Positions 47,759-57,490 are shown, counted from the first letter of the stretch. The stretch: 64,000 bases of DNA from Clostridiales bacterium (GCA_029007845.1 JAQXIP010000110.1:1-64000), one strand, 5' to 3'. Translations and numbers: made by a program. Notes: generated by a model not told the origin, from the letters alone.

Positions 47759-50700
47759 ATGCTTCCTATTTCACAGGATATGATAAGGGGACTGGTGACC
47801 GATGAAGCCACCTTTTACCGGGGAGTACATTATTATAAAAAGAATGCCGTATCACATGTTACCTGGTCAAAAAACAGCCGCACCTATTATGGGATCGTTC
47901 ATGGCGGAAATGATTACCAGGTATCGATACAGGAATTAACGGACGGACAGGTAAAGTATGCCTGTAATTGTCCGTTCCATATCAAAAATGAAGGTGCCTG
48001 CAAACATGTAGTGGCAATGATGCTTTTTTTGGAACACTATCTTTCCCATAACCAGAATGGGGAAACGGCGCAGAGCGCTGAAGAAAAAAAAGTCCAGCAG
48101 ATTCTGGATTATTTTGGACAGGAGTATGTAAAAAAGCCGGAAGCAGAGGAGTTTGCGCTGGAAGTTACGATCAGGATTCCCGAGATACTATCTGGGACTT
48201 CTGGAAGATGTTATGTCTCTCTTCAGGCAGGCGGGGAACGTTTTTATAAGGTTTCCAATATTAAAAAATTTCTGGCCGATTTATATGCAGGGAATGATTT
48301 TTCGTTAGGAAAGCAATTTAAGTACGTAGCAGGAGAGAATTCTTTTTGTGAATCCGCAAGGCGCATTCTTTCTTACCTGATGGAAATCTACGAGATCGAA
48401 TCAACGCTTGGAAAAGTATACTATAACAATCTGTATTCCAAGGCGGAGATGGTTCTATCAGCCGATATGTTAAAAAGGCTTTTACATCAGATTGGCAGTG
48501 AACCGTTTCATCTGATTCTTGGCGAACATGACCTAGGCGAGATTCATTTTGCAAAAGAAAATCCACCGATTGTTTTCCGGCTGGAGAAGGAAGATCAGAA
48601 TTTTCTTCTAAGCCAGGAGAACAACACCGTTATGCAGTCTGTCTCGAAAAAGGGCGACCTGATATTATGTGGTGATACGTTATATGAGACGACTGCGAAC
48701 TTTGCCCGGGATTATCTTCCGTTTTACCAGTCCCTTGGCCAGAACAGAGAGGTTCTCCAGTTCGCCCAGGAACAAAAAGATCGTTTTGTTGAACTCGTTC
48801 TGCCACGGATTCAGGAATCAGTGGCAATTCATGTTCCGGATGATATGAAGGACTGCTATATAAAAGAACCACTCCATAAAAAAGTATATCTGGATGCAGA
48901 GGGAATGCATGTAACAGCACGAATTGAATTTGTATATGGGAATTTTGCCATTGATTCCATCAAAGGAGAGCTTCCTGCGGGATATATTATTGCCAGGGAC
49001 AGGGACGAAGAGCAGGAATTTTTATCTTTTTTCCGGCAGTTCCACTTCCGGATTATAAAGAATCATTACAGGATGGAAAAAGAGGAGGACATTTATCAGT
49101 TATTAAGCGAAGGACTTCCAAAACTGCTGCACTGTGCAGATGTATATATTTCTGACACTTTGGCAAGTATGAAACCAAGAAAGCTTACGGCTGGGAAGGT
49201 GCATATGAATTATCAGGAAAGCAGCCATCTCTTAGAGCTTTCGTATGATTATCCCGAGGTATCAAAGGAAGAGCTTCATGACCTGATGACTTCCCTGATT
49301 CTGAAAAAACGATATCACCGTCTGAAAGATGGAACATTCCTGTTATTACCGGAATCAGAAGAATCACCGGATCAGATCCTTTCCAAATTGCCAAAAGGAA
49401 GCCACCGGCTGTCAAAGGATGGGAATCTTATGGTGGCCGGACAGTTTGCACCATATCTTTCGATGTTGATTAATCATAAGGATATGCTTTCCATACAGGA
49501 AATGGACACACGGATCCGGATTCCTTCTACCGTCCATGCAACGCTTCGTTCATATCAGCGAACCGGTATCCGCTGGCTCTGCCATCTGGCATCCCGGCAT
49601 TTTGCCGGAATACTGGCGGATGATATGGGGCTTGGGAAAACATTACAGGCAATCGCCTATATGGCAGTTCAGTTATCAAAAGAACCGGATGCCCGTTTTT
49701 TAGTTGTTTCTCCAACGTCTTTAGTTTATAACTGGGTAGAAGAGTTTGAAAAATTCTTTCCTTCTGCATCGGTCTGTGTCGTAGAAGGAACACCAAAAGA
49801 ACGGGAACAGTTCATCACAAAACAGAATGCATCTGTCTTTCTTACGTCCTATCCGTTAATCCGGCGGGATATTGACAATTATACAAAGCTCCGGTTTCAC
49901 ACCGTATTTCTGGATGAGGCTCAGTTTATTAAGAATCCGGATTCCCAGAATGCAAAAGCGGTGAAAAAACTAGTTTCTGCCAATCGATTTGCCATGACTG
50001 GCACCCCTATCGAGAATTCACTTATGGAGCTTTGGTCCATCTTTGATTTTCTGATGCCAGGCTATCTTTACAGCCATAAAGAGTTTATGAAACATTACCT
50101 GAAAGGGGTTTCCAGCCCGGATGGAAAAGAGATGTTAAAGGAATTGGGAAATAAGATCAATCCTTTTATTTTAAGGCGTATGAAACAGGATGTATTAAAA
50201 GAACTTCCGGAAAAAACCGAATTGACCATGACAGCATATATGACGCCGGAACAGGAGAAAATATACCGGGCATTTCTGGAAGAAAGCCGGAACCGTCTTA
50301 TGCAGTCTATTAAAGAAAATGGTGTGAAAAAAATGCGGTTTGAGATATTATCAGTGCTAACCCGTTTAAGACAGATCTGCTGTCATCCGTCTACTTTTTT
50401 GGAACATTATAACGGTGGAAGTGGTAAACTGGATCTTTTGCTGAGTACCCTTTCCCAGTTTACCGAAGATGGGCGGCGGATTCTTTTGTTCTCCCAGTTT
50501 ACTTCCATGCTCGATCTGATTGCAAAAGAACTCGACCGGGCAAAAGAAGGGTATTTTTATCTGTCTGGCAGCACGTCAAAAGAAGACCGTTCCGATATGG
50601 TTAACCGTTTTAATAACGGTGAGAATAGTATCTTTCTGATTTCTTTGAAAGCAGGAGGTACCGGTCTTAATCTTACCGGGGCAGATACAGTCATCCATTA

Positions 50701-50929
50701 TGATCCGTGGTGGAATCCGGCGGTGGAAGAGCAGGCTACTGACCGGGCTTACCGAATTGGCCAGAAACATTCGGTGGAAGTAGTGAAACTAATTACGCGC
50801 AATTCCATAGAAGAAAAAATACTAAAGCTTCAGAAAAAGAAGCAGTTATTATCGGATTCGGTAATCCGGTCTCAGGAGATTTTTCTCAATCAATTAACCA
50901 TAGAAGAACTTGAGGAGGTTTTTTCGTGA
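47759..50929 (+). CDS. SNF2/RapA-type helicase with SWIM zinc finger
   Basis: A 1056-aa SNF2-family DNA translocase. A SWIM finger (CNCPFHIKNEGACKH) lies near residue 70, followed by a long bacterial SNF2-associated region and the two RecA-like lobes: DDMGLGKT near 621, the LDEAQF box, AMTGTPIEN, and SLKAGGTGLNL / ATDRAYRIGQ. The role in Clostridia is undefined; transcription or repair is likely. The ATG at 47759 follows AAGGGGA; the frame extends upstream over the S66 gene end without a site. Confidence 0.88.
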   Translation: MLPISQDMIRGLVTDEATFYRGVHYYKKNAVSHVTWSKNSRTYYGIVHGGNDYQVSIQELTDGQVKYACNCPFHIKNEGACKHVVAMMLFLEHYLSHNQNGETAQSAEEKKVQQILDYFGQEYVKKPEAEEFALEVTIRIPEILSGTSGRCYVSLQAGGERFYKVSNIKKFLADLYAGNDFSLGKQFKYVAGENSFCESARRILSYLMEIYEIESTLGKVYYNNLYSKAEMVLSADMLKRLLHQIGSEPFHLILGEHDLGEIHFAKENPPIVFRLEKEDQNFLLSQENNTVMQSVSKKGDLILCGDTLYETTANFARDYLPFYQSLGQNREVLQFAQEQKDRFVELVLPRIQESVAIHVPDDMKDCYIKEPLHKKVYLDAEGMHVTARIEFVYGNFAIDSIKGELPAGYIIARDRDEEQEFLSFFRQFHFRIIKNHYRMEKEEDIYQLLSEGLPKLLHCADVYISDTLASMKPRKLTAGKVHMNYQESSHLLELSYDYPEVSKEELHDLMTSLILKKRYHRLKDGTFLLLPESEESPDQILSKLPKGSHRLSKDGNLMVAGQFAPYLSMLINHKDMLSIQEMDTRIRIPSTVHATLRSYQRTGIRWLCHLASRHFAGILADDMGLGKTLQAIAYMAVQLSKEPDARFLVVSPTSLVYNWVEEFEKFFPSASVCVVEGTPKEREQFITKQNASVFLTSYPLIRRDIDNYTKLRFHTVFLDEAQFIKNPDSQNAKAVKKLVSANRFAMTGTPIENSLMELWSIFDFLMPGYLYSHKEFMKHYLKGVSSPDGKEMLKELGNKINPFILRRMKQDVLKELPEKTELTMTAYMTPEQEKIYRAFLEESRNRLMQSIKENGVKKMRFEILSVLTRLRQICCHPSTFLEHYNGGSGKLDLLLSTLSQFTEDGRRILLFSQFTSMLDLIAKELDRAKEGYFYLSGSTSKEDRSDMVNRFNNGENSIFLISLKAGGTGLNLTGADTVIHYDPWWNPAVEEQATDRAYRIGQKHSVEVVKLITRNSIEEKILKLQKKKQLLSDSVIRSQEIFLNQLTIEELEEVFS

Positions 50930-51840
50930 AAAAAATGCTTTTTATTGTAAATCCTCATGCAGGAAAAGGATATATTAAAAACAGCCTGCTTTCTATTGTT
51001 GACTTATATACAAAAGCAGGTTATCTGGTGACTGTCTATACAACCCAGTGTGAAAAAGATGCTACCAATTGTGCCAGGAACCTTGCAGCAGACTATGATG
51101 TGGTCGCCTGCTCCGGTGGGGATGGAACACTGGATGAAGTGGTGACTGGTGTGCTTTCCTGTGGGAAGAAGGTACCGATTGGCTATATTCCGGCAGGAAG
51201 CACCAATGACTTTGCAAAAAGCATGTCCATATCCTCCAATAAATTGAAGGCTGCTTCGCTTGTGATGGAAGGGGCACCTTTTTATTGTGACGTTGGCATC
51301 TTTAATTCAAAACCGTTTATCTATATAGCTGCATTTGGGGCATTTACCGAAGTGTCTTATTCCACACCGCAGAATATAAAGAATTCCATGGGACATATGG
51401 CATATATTCTGGAAGGAGCAAAAAGTCTTGCTAATATTAAATCCTTTCATATCCGGATGGAATGTGACGGACACAAGATGGAGGATGACTTTATCTTTGG
51501 AATGATTACCAATTCTCTCTCGGTAGGTGGAATGAAAAGCTATGAGATGAGTGAAGTGGACTTTGATGATGGACTGTTTGAGATTATGATGATCCGCATG
51601 CCTCGTAATCCGATTGAGCTTCAGAATATTATTGGAGGACTATTATTAAATGATACGTCCAACGAGATGTTTTATTGCTTTAAGACATCCAAAGTTCTGT
51701 TTGCATCCCATACGCCGATTCCATGGACATTAGATGGAGAATTTGGCGGGGATGTAAAAGAGGCTTATGTGGAAAATCTTGAGAAGGCGTTTGCCATTTA
51801 CCGCAAAGCAAAATATCAGAACATGCCGCCGGAATCATAA
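50926..51840 (+). CDS. Diacylglycerol/lipid kinase (YegS/DagK family)
   Basis: A 304-aa cytosolic lipid kinase. The nucleotide-binding motif CSGGDGTLDEVVTG is near residue 64, and PAGSTNDFA is the second family signature. It probably recycles diacylglycerol to phosphatidic acid. The start is GTG behind GAGGAGG, overlapping the helicase stop (GTGA). Confidence 0.9.
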   Translation: MKKMLFIVNPHAGKGYIKNSLLSIVDLYTKAGYLVTVYTTQCEKDATNCARNLAADYDVVACSGGDGTLDEVVTGVLSCGKKVPIGYIPAGSTNDFAKSMSISSNKLKAASLVMEGAPFYCDVGIFNSKPFIYIAAFGAFTEVSYSTPQNIKNSMGHMAYILEGAKSLANIKSFHIRMECDGHKMEDDFIFGMITNSLSVGGMKSYEMSEVDFDDGLFEIMMIRMPRNPIELQNIIGGLLLNDTSNEMFYCFKTSKVLFASHTPIPWTLDGEFGGDVKEAYVENLEKAFAIYRKAKYQNMPPES

Positions 51841-51891
51841 AAAGAGGCAGAATGCAAGGTATGGTATCATATCTTGCATTCTGCCTCTTTT
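51841..51891. terminator. Bidirectional terminator between convergent genes
   Basis: AAAGAGGCAGAATGCAAG (51841-51858) pairs perfectly with CTTGCATTCTGCCTCTTT (51873-51890), with a short loop and T tracts on both strands. It serves the lipid kinase on + and the zinc-ribbon protein on -. Confidence 0.88.
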
Positions 51892-51900
51892 CCGGTTATC

Positions 51901-52776
51901 CTATTCTTGTTCTTCTTCCGGAAGCAGCTCATTATAATGATCTTCACACAACTGTTCAATCAGATCTCTGTCATAATCCGGAAATGCTTTTTTTGCTCTG
52001 CTAAAAATCAGCCCGCTGATATTCAGATAATTAATTTCATCACTTTCTTTTAGATTGGTATGTTCACTAATATATTCCTCTGTAATGTTTGTATTAAGCC
52101 ATGTACTGATTTTTTTAATGGCTTCCTGCTCATCCGAAATTCCTGCTTTCATTTTAATTGCACGGCGTCCGGTTCCGATACCGACTGCAAGGCATGCAGA
52201 AAAAATAACGAAATAGATCACTGCAATCGGAGTTCCATTGATTACATTTAATTTTCCGATTAAGTTGAGAATCACAAAAACATAACCGGCGACACCAAAG
52301 ACTAGAAAAAGCACGGCAGTTGAAGCATAATCCGAGTAGCGGTCTTTCTTGTTTATGTAAGGGCGTCCTCCGCCGGATCGAAGCCTTGCCGCATCATTTT
52401 CTTCTTTTAGCTCTTCGAGCTTTTCTTCTGAGTCCTGTTCTTCCTCTAACTGTTCTTCTGTCTGGTTTTCTCCCGGCTCATCCGCATTCTGGTCACTGGA
52501 AAGATAAGACTGCTTGAAAGACAGTGCCTTCTTTTCGTCTTCTTTGTTGACAAACACGAAAAAATAGCCATCGGTTTTATTCTCTTCCGATTCAGCACTC
52601 TCGATTCCCTGTTCCAGAAGATACGCTGCAAACTGATCGGCAGACTGCTGATCCACACATTTGGCAATTGCTTTGCTTTTTACCGAGGGTTTTGCACCAA
52701 CCAGCGCAACATGGCACTCACTGCATTCCGTAATTCCTTCTTTATATTCGTTTTGGCATTTTGGACACCAAGGCAT
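51901..52776 (-). CDS. Zinc-ribbon membrane protein with acidic linker, unknown
   Basis: A 291-aa protein on the - strand. An N-terminal zinc ribbon (WCPKCQNEYKEGITECSECH), a DUF2007-like segment (residues 35-90), a highly acidic Glu-rich linker (about 95-135), two transmembrane helices (about 155-205) and a cytosolic C-terminal tail. The start at 52776 follows AAAGGATG. I do not recognise a characterised function; the layout suggests a membrane sensor or scaffold. Confidence 0.75.
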   Translation of the reverse strand: MPWCPKCQNEYKEGITECSECHVALVGAKPSVKSKAIAKCVDQQSADQFAAYLLEQGIESAESEENKTDGYFFVFVNKEDEKKALSFKQSYLSSDQNADEPGENQTEEQLEEEQDSEEKLEELKEENDAARLRSGGGRPYINKKDRYSDYASTAVLFLVFGVAGYVFVILNLIGKLNVINGTPIAVIYFVIFSACLAVGIGTGRRAIKMKAGISDEQEAIKKISTWLNTNITEEYISEHTNLKESDEINYLNISGLIFSRAKKAFPDYDRDLIEQLCEDHYNELLPEEEQE

Positions 52777-52813
52777 GGTGACACATCCTTTCTTCTTTTT
52801 CTTACGCAACGCT

Positions 52814-52842
52814 ATTTTAGCATAACAGGGAACCAAATACAA
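52814..52842 (-). promoter_or_regulatory. Promoter of the zinc-ribbon protein gene
   Basis: On the - strand, TTGTAT (52837-52842), a 17-base spacer and TAAAAT (52814-52819) sit about 40 bases before the start codon. Confidence 0.5.
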
Positions 52843-52975
52843 GTTTACAATCGCCTTCAAACTATGGTACTATTATCTATGACTGTACTGCTTTTCCCGC
52901 ATATAAAACCACCTGTGAGAATATGATATGATATCAAGGTCACAAAGTCATAATAAATAAGGGAAAAGGAGGCGC

Positions 52976-53302
52976 ATGGTCTTGTTGTCAAGGCAGGAAA
53001 AGATTCAGCTTGCAAGACAGATGGTTTCACAACCACAACACAATACCAGTAAGGATTCCATCGCCAAAGAATTCCAGAAGACAGAGGAACAGAAACGTTT
53101 TCAAGGCTTTTTCATCCGGCTGGCACTTTCCATGCTAATTGGAATCGGCTGTTACATGGCACATTCTAAGGAAAATCAGCCGGCGTGGTACCAGCAGTTA
53201 ACAAAGCAGAAAGTTTATCTGGAAGAATCCATTGATTATCACATGGTAGAGGACGCTCTCCGTGAGAAATATGCGTCGATTGTAGAGCAGTATACAAAAT
53301 GA
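52976..53302 (+). CDS. Small membrane protein (108 aa), unknown
   Basis: A 108-residue protein with a charged N-terminal half, one hydrophobic helix (about residues 46-62, IRLALSMLIGIGCYMA) and a soluble C-terminal tail predicted outside the cell. AAAAGGAGGCGC gives a strong ribosome binding site. It directly precedes the radical SAM gene, with overlap or a short gap depending on the start of that gene. No family recognised. Confidence 0.7.
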   Translation: MVLLSRQEKIQLARQMVSQPQHNTSKDSIAKEFQKTEEQKRFQGFFIRLALSMLIGIGCYMAHSKENQPAWYQQLTKQKVYLEESIDYHMVEDALREKYASIVEQYTK

Positions 53303-53319
53303 AAGGAAAAAACAGAGAT

Positions 53320-55194
53320 ATGAGGAAACTTGCTTTATCGGATAAAATTCTTTTGTCGGTTGAAAAACCGGCCCGGTATATTGGAAATGAAATGAATATG
53401 GTAGTAAAAGATCCAGAGAAGGTGGATATCCGGTTCTGTATGTGTTTTCCGGATGTATACGAGATCGGCATGTCACATCTGGGAATCCAGATTCTCTATG
53501 ATATGTTTAACAAGAGAGAAGATACCTATTGTGAACGGGTATATTCACCATGGCCGGATCTGGATGCAATTATGAGAAAAGAACACATCCCTTTATTTTC
53601 ACTCGAATCCCAGCAGCCGGTTAAGCAATTTGATTTTCTTGGTATTACGCTCCAATATGAGATGTGTTATACGAATATTCTTCAGGTTCTGGATCTATCC
53701 CAGATCCCATTAATTGCTACAGACCGGAAAGAGGAAGATCCAATTGTAATCGGAGGAGGACCTTGTGCATATAATCCGGAGCCTTTAGCAGATTTTTTTG
53801 ACATTTTCTATATTGGAGAAGGAGAAACGGTTTATTTTGAACTTCTTGATGCCTATAAGGAACTGAAAACCAGCGGCAGCTATAGCCGGAAGGCTTTTTT
53901 AGAACGGGCTGCCCAGATTGAAGGTCTTTACGTTCCGCAGTTTTATGAAGCAGCGTATCACGAAGACGGAACATTGGCTTCTTTTACACCGGTAAATGCC
54001 CATGCGAAACCGGTGATCAAAAAACAGGTTGTGATGGAACTGTCGGATACGTTTTATCCGGAGAAGCCTCTGGTTCCTTATATTCAGGTCACCCAGGACC
54101 GTGTCGTTTTAGAGATTCAGCGTGGCTGTATCCGTGGATGCCGGTTCTGTCAGGCGGGAATGATCTACCGCCCAATCCGGGAACGGGATGTGGAATTCTT
54201 AAAAGACCGTGCGGCAAAGATGTTAGAGTCTACCGGACAGGATGAGATTTCGTTAAGCTCCTTAAGCTCAAGCGATTACTCCCAATTAAAGGAACTGGTC
54301 TATTTTCTGATTGATGAATTTGGCTCCAGGGGAGTGAATATCTCCCTGCCTTCCCTTCGGATTGATGCATTTGCACTGGATGTTATGAGCAAAGTGCAGG
54401 ATATTAAGAAAAGCAGTCTGACATTTGCCCCGGAAGCAGGAAGCCAGCGCTTAAGAGATGTCATTAACAAAGGGCTGACCGAAGAAGTGATTTTAAAGGG
54501 TTCCATGGATGCCTTTGAAAGCGGATGGAATAAAGTGAAATTTTATTTTATGCTTGGACTTCCTACGGAGACGTTTGATGATATTGAAGAGATTGCAAAA
54601 TTATGTGAAAAAGTTGCCGAGAATTATTACACCATTCCGAAGGACAAGCGTAATGGAAAGGTAAGCATCACAGCCAGTACTTCCTTCTTTGTTCCAAAAC
54701 CGTTTACCCCGTTCCAGTGGGTCCGTATGGCAACGAGTGAGGAATTCAAAGAGAAACAGCAGTTTTTAAGCAGTAAATTCCGGGAACAGTTAAATCAAAA
54801 AAGCATGAAATACAATTGGCATGAGTTCGACCTTACAATGCTGGAGGGTGTGCTGGCAAGAGGTGACCGCAGACTTGGAAAAGTGATTTTGTGTGCATAC
54901 CAGTCCGGTTGTATGTTCGATTCCTGGTCAGAGTTTTTCCAGTTTGATAAATGGATGGATGCCTTTTCGAAAAACAAGATCGATCCTTTGTTTTATACAG
55001 CAAGGGAACGGGCAAAGGACGAGCTTTTCCCGTGGGATTTTATCGATGCAGGTGTGACCAAACAGTTTTTATGGCGGGAATATGAAAATGCAAGGGCAGA
55101 AAAAGTGACACCAAACTGCCGTCAGGGCTGTTCCGGATGTGGTGCATTCAAGTATAAAGGAGGTGTTTGTATTGAAAGTAAGAATGCGGTTTAA
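53320..55194 (+). CDS. B12-binding-like radical SAM protein (TIGR03960 family)
   Basis: A 624-aa radical SAM protein with an N-terminal cobalamin-binding-like domain (CFPDVYEIGMSHLGIQILY) and the cluster motif QRGCIRGCRFCQAG near residue 270. It belongs to the TIGR03960 group, nearly always followed by the DUF2344 partner, as here. The ATG at 53320 is chosen by similarity to the usual N-terminus (MRKLALSDKILLSVEKPARY); an ATG at 53299 overlapping the previous stop is possible. The modified substrate is unknown. Confidence 0.85.
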   Translation: MRKLALSDKILLSVEKPARYIGNEMNMVVKDPEKVDIRFCMCFPDVYEIGMSHLGIQILYDMFNKREDTYCERVYSPWPDLDAIMRKEHIPLFSLESQQPVKQFDFLGITLQYEMCYTNILQVLDLSQIPLIATDRKEEDPIVIGGGPCAYNPEPLADFFDIFYIGEGETVYFELLDAYKELKTSGSYSRKAFLERAAQIEGLYVPQFYEAAYHEDGTLASFTPVNAHAKPVIKKQVVMELSDTFYPEKPLVPYIQVTQDRVVLEIQRGCIRGCRFCQAGMIYRPIRERDVEFLKDRAAKMLESTGQDEISLSSLSSSDYSQLKELVYFLIDEFGSRGVNISLPSLRIDAFALDVMSKVQDIKKSSLTFAPEAGSQRLRDVINKGLTEEVILKGSMDAFESGWNKVKFYFMLGLPTETFDDIEEIAKLCEKVAENYYTIPKDKRNGKVSITASTSFFVPKPFTPFQWVRMATSEEFKEKQQFLSSKFREQLNQKSMKYNWHEFDLTMLEGVLARGDRRLGKVILCAYQSGCMFDSWSEFFQFDKWMDAFSKNKIDPLFYTARERAKDELFPWDFIDAGVTKQFLWREYENARAEKVTPNCRQGCSGCGAFKYKGGVCIESKNAV

Positions 55195-55915
55195 AAAGAC
55201 CGGTTCAATGAAATTTATCGGTCATCTTGATCTCATGCGTTATTTTCAGAAGATTTTTCGGAAAGCCAATCTGCCGGTGGCATATTCCCAGGGCTTTAAT
55301 CCGCATCAGATCATGTCTTTTGCAGCCCCTCTCGGAGTAGGGCTTACCAGTGAGGGCGAATATGTAGATGTAGAAGTTACCGATATCTGGGACTCCGACC
55401 AGGCTTTATTACGGATTAATGCCTGTCTGAATGACGAAATCCAGATTCTTCAATACGGGGTTCTTCCGGATAAAACAAAACCGGCCATGTCAGTTGTTGC
55501 TGCAGCAGACTATCTGATTTTATTAAAAGAGGGAAGCTCCTTAGACCCGGAAGATACTTCTTATTCCATTGAAGCATTTCAGAAAGATTTCCGTGCCTTT
55601 TATGGACAGGACTCTATTGAGATTGAGAAAAAAACAAAGAAAAGCCTGAAGACAGTCGATATCCGGCCAATGATCCTGACATACCAGAATAGAGAAGGAG
55701 AGTCCGTGGATGGAATGCCGGTTGTTCTGATGATGCGCCTGTCTACCGGAAGCAGTGATAATTTAAAGCCAGCTCTTGTGCTGCAGGCATTTTATCACTA
55801 CACTGGGCGGACACTTTCTGAGGATTCCTTTCAGGTACACCGTCTGGATACTTATTACAATGACGAGGAAAACGGGCTTTGCTCCCTTTCTGCCCAGGGA
55901 AGGTGTATATCATGA
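55172..55915 (+). CDS. DUF2344 protein, radical SAM-associated (TIGR03936)
   Basis: A 247-aa partner of the preceding radical SAM protein; in some species the two are one polypeptide. Typical motifs are VRMRFKKTGSMKFIGHLDLMR split at the Gly, and AYSQGFNPHQIMSFA. The start is TTG at 55172 behind AAAGGAGGTG, inside the end of the previous gene (23-base overlap). The stop overlaps the RNase gene by four bases (ATGA). Confidence 0.87.
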   Translation: MKVRMRFKKTGSMKFIGHLDLMRYFQKIFRKANLPVAYSQGFNPHQIMSFAAPLGVGLTSEGEYVDVEVTDIWDSDQALLRINACLNDEIQILQYGVLPDKTKPAMSVVAAADYLILLKEGSSLDPEDTSYSIEAFQKDFRAFYGQDSIEIEKKTKKSLKTVDIRPMILTYQNREGESVDGMPVVLMMRLSTGSSDNLKPALVLQAFYHYTGRTLSEDSFQVHRLDTYYNDEENGLCSLSAQGRCIS

Positions 55916-57126
55916 ATCATATGGTGCTGTTCCGGAAAAAAGAGGCAGTTGTCTGTGCCGGTTTATCAGACGGAAAACTGGAATCTGTCCAGCTCTCTCC
56001 AGCCGCTGATCAAGATGCCGTTGGGACGATCTATGTAGGAAAAGTACAAAATATCGTGAAAAACATCCACGGTGCTTTTGTAGAACTGGCTGAGAAAAAA
56101 ATTGGGTATCTTCCAATGGATGAGATCGAAAATTCTATTTTTTTAAATGAAAAAAAGAAACCGGTACTAAAGAATGGAGATGAGCTTCTCGTCCAGCTTA
56201 TAAAGGAACCGTTAAAAACAAAGCAGGCAGGCTTATCGACCAATCTGTCTTTAAATGGAACCTTTCTTGTACTGTCTTCCGGGAAAACAACCATTGGTGT
56301 TTCTTCTAAGATTAAAGAGAAAGAGGAACGGGAACGCCTCTCAAAGATTCTTTTCGGTTTTCGTAAGGAAACGAATGATTTGTTTGGAATCATTGCAAGA
56401 ACCAGTGCAAAAGGGGCGGAGGAAGCTGTTCTTCGAAAAGAATATGAACAGTTATCTTCCTGCTTTCACGACATTCTAAGGAAAGCCCGGCATGCTTCCT
56501 GCTTTTCCAGGGTGTATGTTCCAAGACCTTCTTATCTGGATTTTGCCTTTGACTCCAATTCCAGTTTCATAAACCAGATCACAACCGATGATAAAGATCT
56601 GTATTCAGAAATCAGCAAGCTGTATGAAGACCGGGAACAAAAGCCCAAGATTGTATTTTATCAGGACACACTGATTTCCATGGAACGATACTACAGTCTT
56701 ATATCCAGCATCAGCAAATGCTTAAAAAAACAGGTCTGGTTAAAGTCGGGTGCATATCTTGTCATTGAACCAACAGAGGCACTGACTGTAATTGATGTAA
56801 ATACCGGAAAAGCGATCGCAGGAAAACGGGCTCCGGAAGAGACCTTTCACAAAATCAATCTGGAAGCGGCAAAGGAAATTGCGCGCCAGATCCGGTTAAG
56901 GAACCTATCCGGCATCATTCTGGTAGATTTTATTGATATGAAAAATCCGGAGAATCAGGTCGATTTATTAGCCACATTTCGTAGATTCTTAAGTAAGGAT
57001 CCAGTGAAAACCATACTGGTAGATCAGACAAAACTCCAGCTTGTGGAAATAACCCGGATGAAGATCAAACGACCATTGTATGAAGAACTGGCGCAGCTTA
57101 ATCTGCTGGAAGAGTACCGGGAATGA
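55912..57126 (+). CDS. rng: Ribonuclease E/G family protein
   Basis: A 404-aa RNase G-type endoribonuclease. The N-terminal S1-like domain (IYVGKVQNIVKNIHGAFVELAEKKIGYLP, in two blocks) and the DNase I-like catalytic part with metal-binding Asp in VIDVNTGK and LVDFIDM are present. No long C-terminal scaffold of RNase E. The cluster of two radical SAM-linked genes, RNase G, rplU, prp and rpmA is common in Clostridia. A mobile palindrome sits eight bases after its stop. Confidence 0.88.
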   Translation: MNHMVLFRKKEAVVCAGLSDGKLESVQLSPAADQDAVGTIYVGKVQNIVKNIHGAFVELAEKKIGYLPMDEIENSIFLNEKKKPVLKNGDELLVQLIKEPLKTKQAGLSTNLSLNGTFLVLSSGKTTIGVSSKIKEKEERERLSKILFGFRKETNDLFGIIARTSAKGAEEAVLRKEYEQLSSCFHDILRKARHASCFSRVYVPRPSYLDFAFDSNSSFINQITTDDKDLYSEISKLYEDREQKPKIVFYQDTLISMERYYSLISSISKCLKKQVWLKSGAYLVIEPTEALTVIDVNTGKAIAGKRAPEETFHKINLEAAKEIARQIRLRNLSGIILVDFIDMKNPENQVDLLATFRRFLSKDPVKTILVDQTKLQLVEITRMKIKRPLYEELAQLNLLEEYRE

Positions 57127-57133
57127 AAAGATG

Positions 57134-57350
57134 GTAACAGTTCAGCCGTGACGAGTGCACAGCCGCCGGAAGCACGCAGAATATCAGGTACCATGAAATA
57201 CCCGCTTTCGCTCAGTTGAACACGTAGCGGTACTAAGGTTTTGCAAAAAAACGCAAAGCCAAGTACCGACGTGTTCAAAAGGATATTTCATGGTACCTGA
57301 TATTCTGCGTGCTTCCGGCGGCTGTGCGCTCGTCACGGCTGAACTGTTAC
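57134..57350. mobile_element. MITE-like palindromic element, copy 2 (217 bp)
   Basis: The second copy of the palindrome at 22387. Its 67-base outer arms match at all but one position, with the same GTAACAG/CTGTTAC ends and inner arms. It is flanked by a perfect 8-base direct repeat AAAAGATG (57126-57133 and 57351-57358), the target duplication. It fills most of the 374-base gap between rng and rplU; the remainder is the rplU promoter and leader. Confidence 0.9.
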
Positions 57351-57379
57351 AAAAGATGAAGCTTACAATGAAAAAAGGG

Positions 57380-57408
57380 TTGACAGACTGTCCAATATAT
57401 GATTAAAT
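57380..57408 (+). promoter_or_regulatory. rplU promoter
   Basis: TTGACA (57380-57385), a 17-base spacer and TTAAAT (57403-57408). It lies just downstream of the mobile palindrome, so the insertion has left it intact. Confidence 0.7.
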
Positions 57409-57414
57409 AATCTA

Positions 57415-57490
57415 GTGTGCCGCACAGCGAGGTTTCAAAGTGTTATTTGGAATCGAATAACCACCACAGCTGGCGAGTAATGATTATAGG
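57415..57490 (+). ncRNA. Probable L21 ribosomal protein leader
   Basis: The rplU leader contains a perfect hairpin GTTATT-TGGAATCG-AATAAC (57440-57459) and outer arms GCC...AGC against GCTGGC that enclose it. Position, size and shape suit the Firmicute L21 leader, through which a ribosomal protein is thought to regulate the operon. Assignment is by eye. Confidence 0.5.

Noticed and set aside
57024-57278. Open frames running through the palindromic elements
   Set aside because: Frames inside the elements are short, overlap rng or non-coding arms, have no ribosome binding site and are not shared in frame by both copies. The elements are non-coding.
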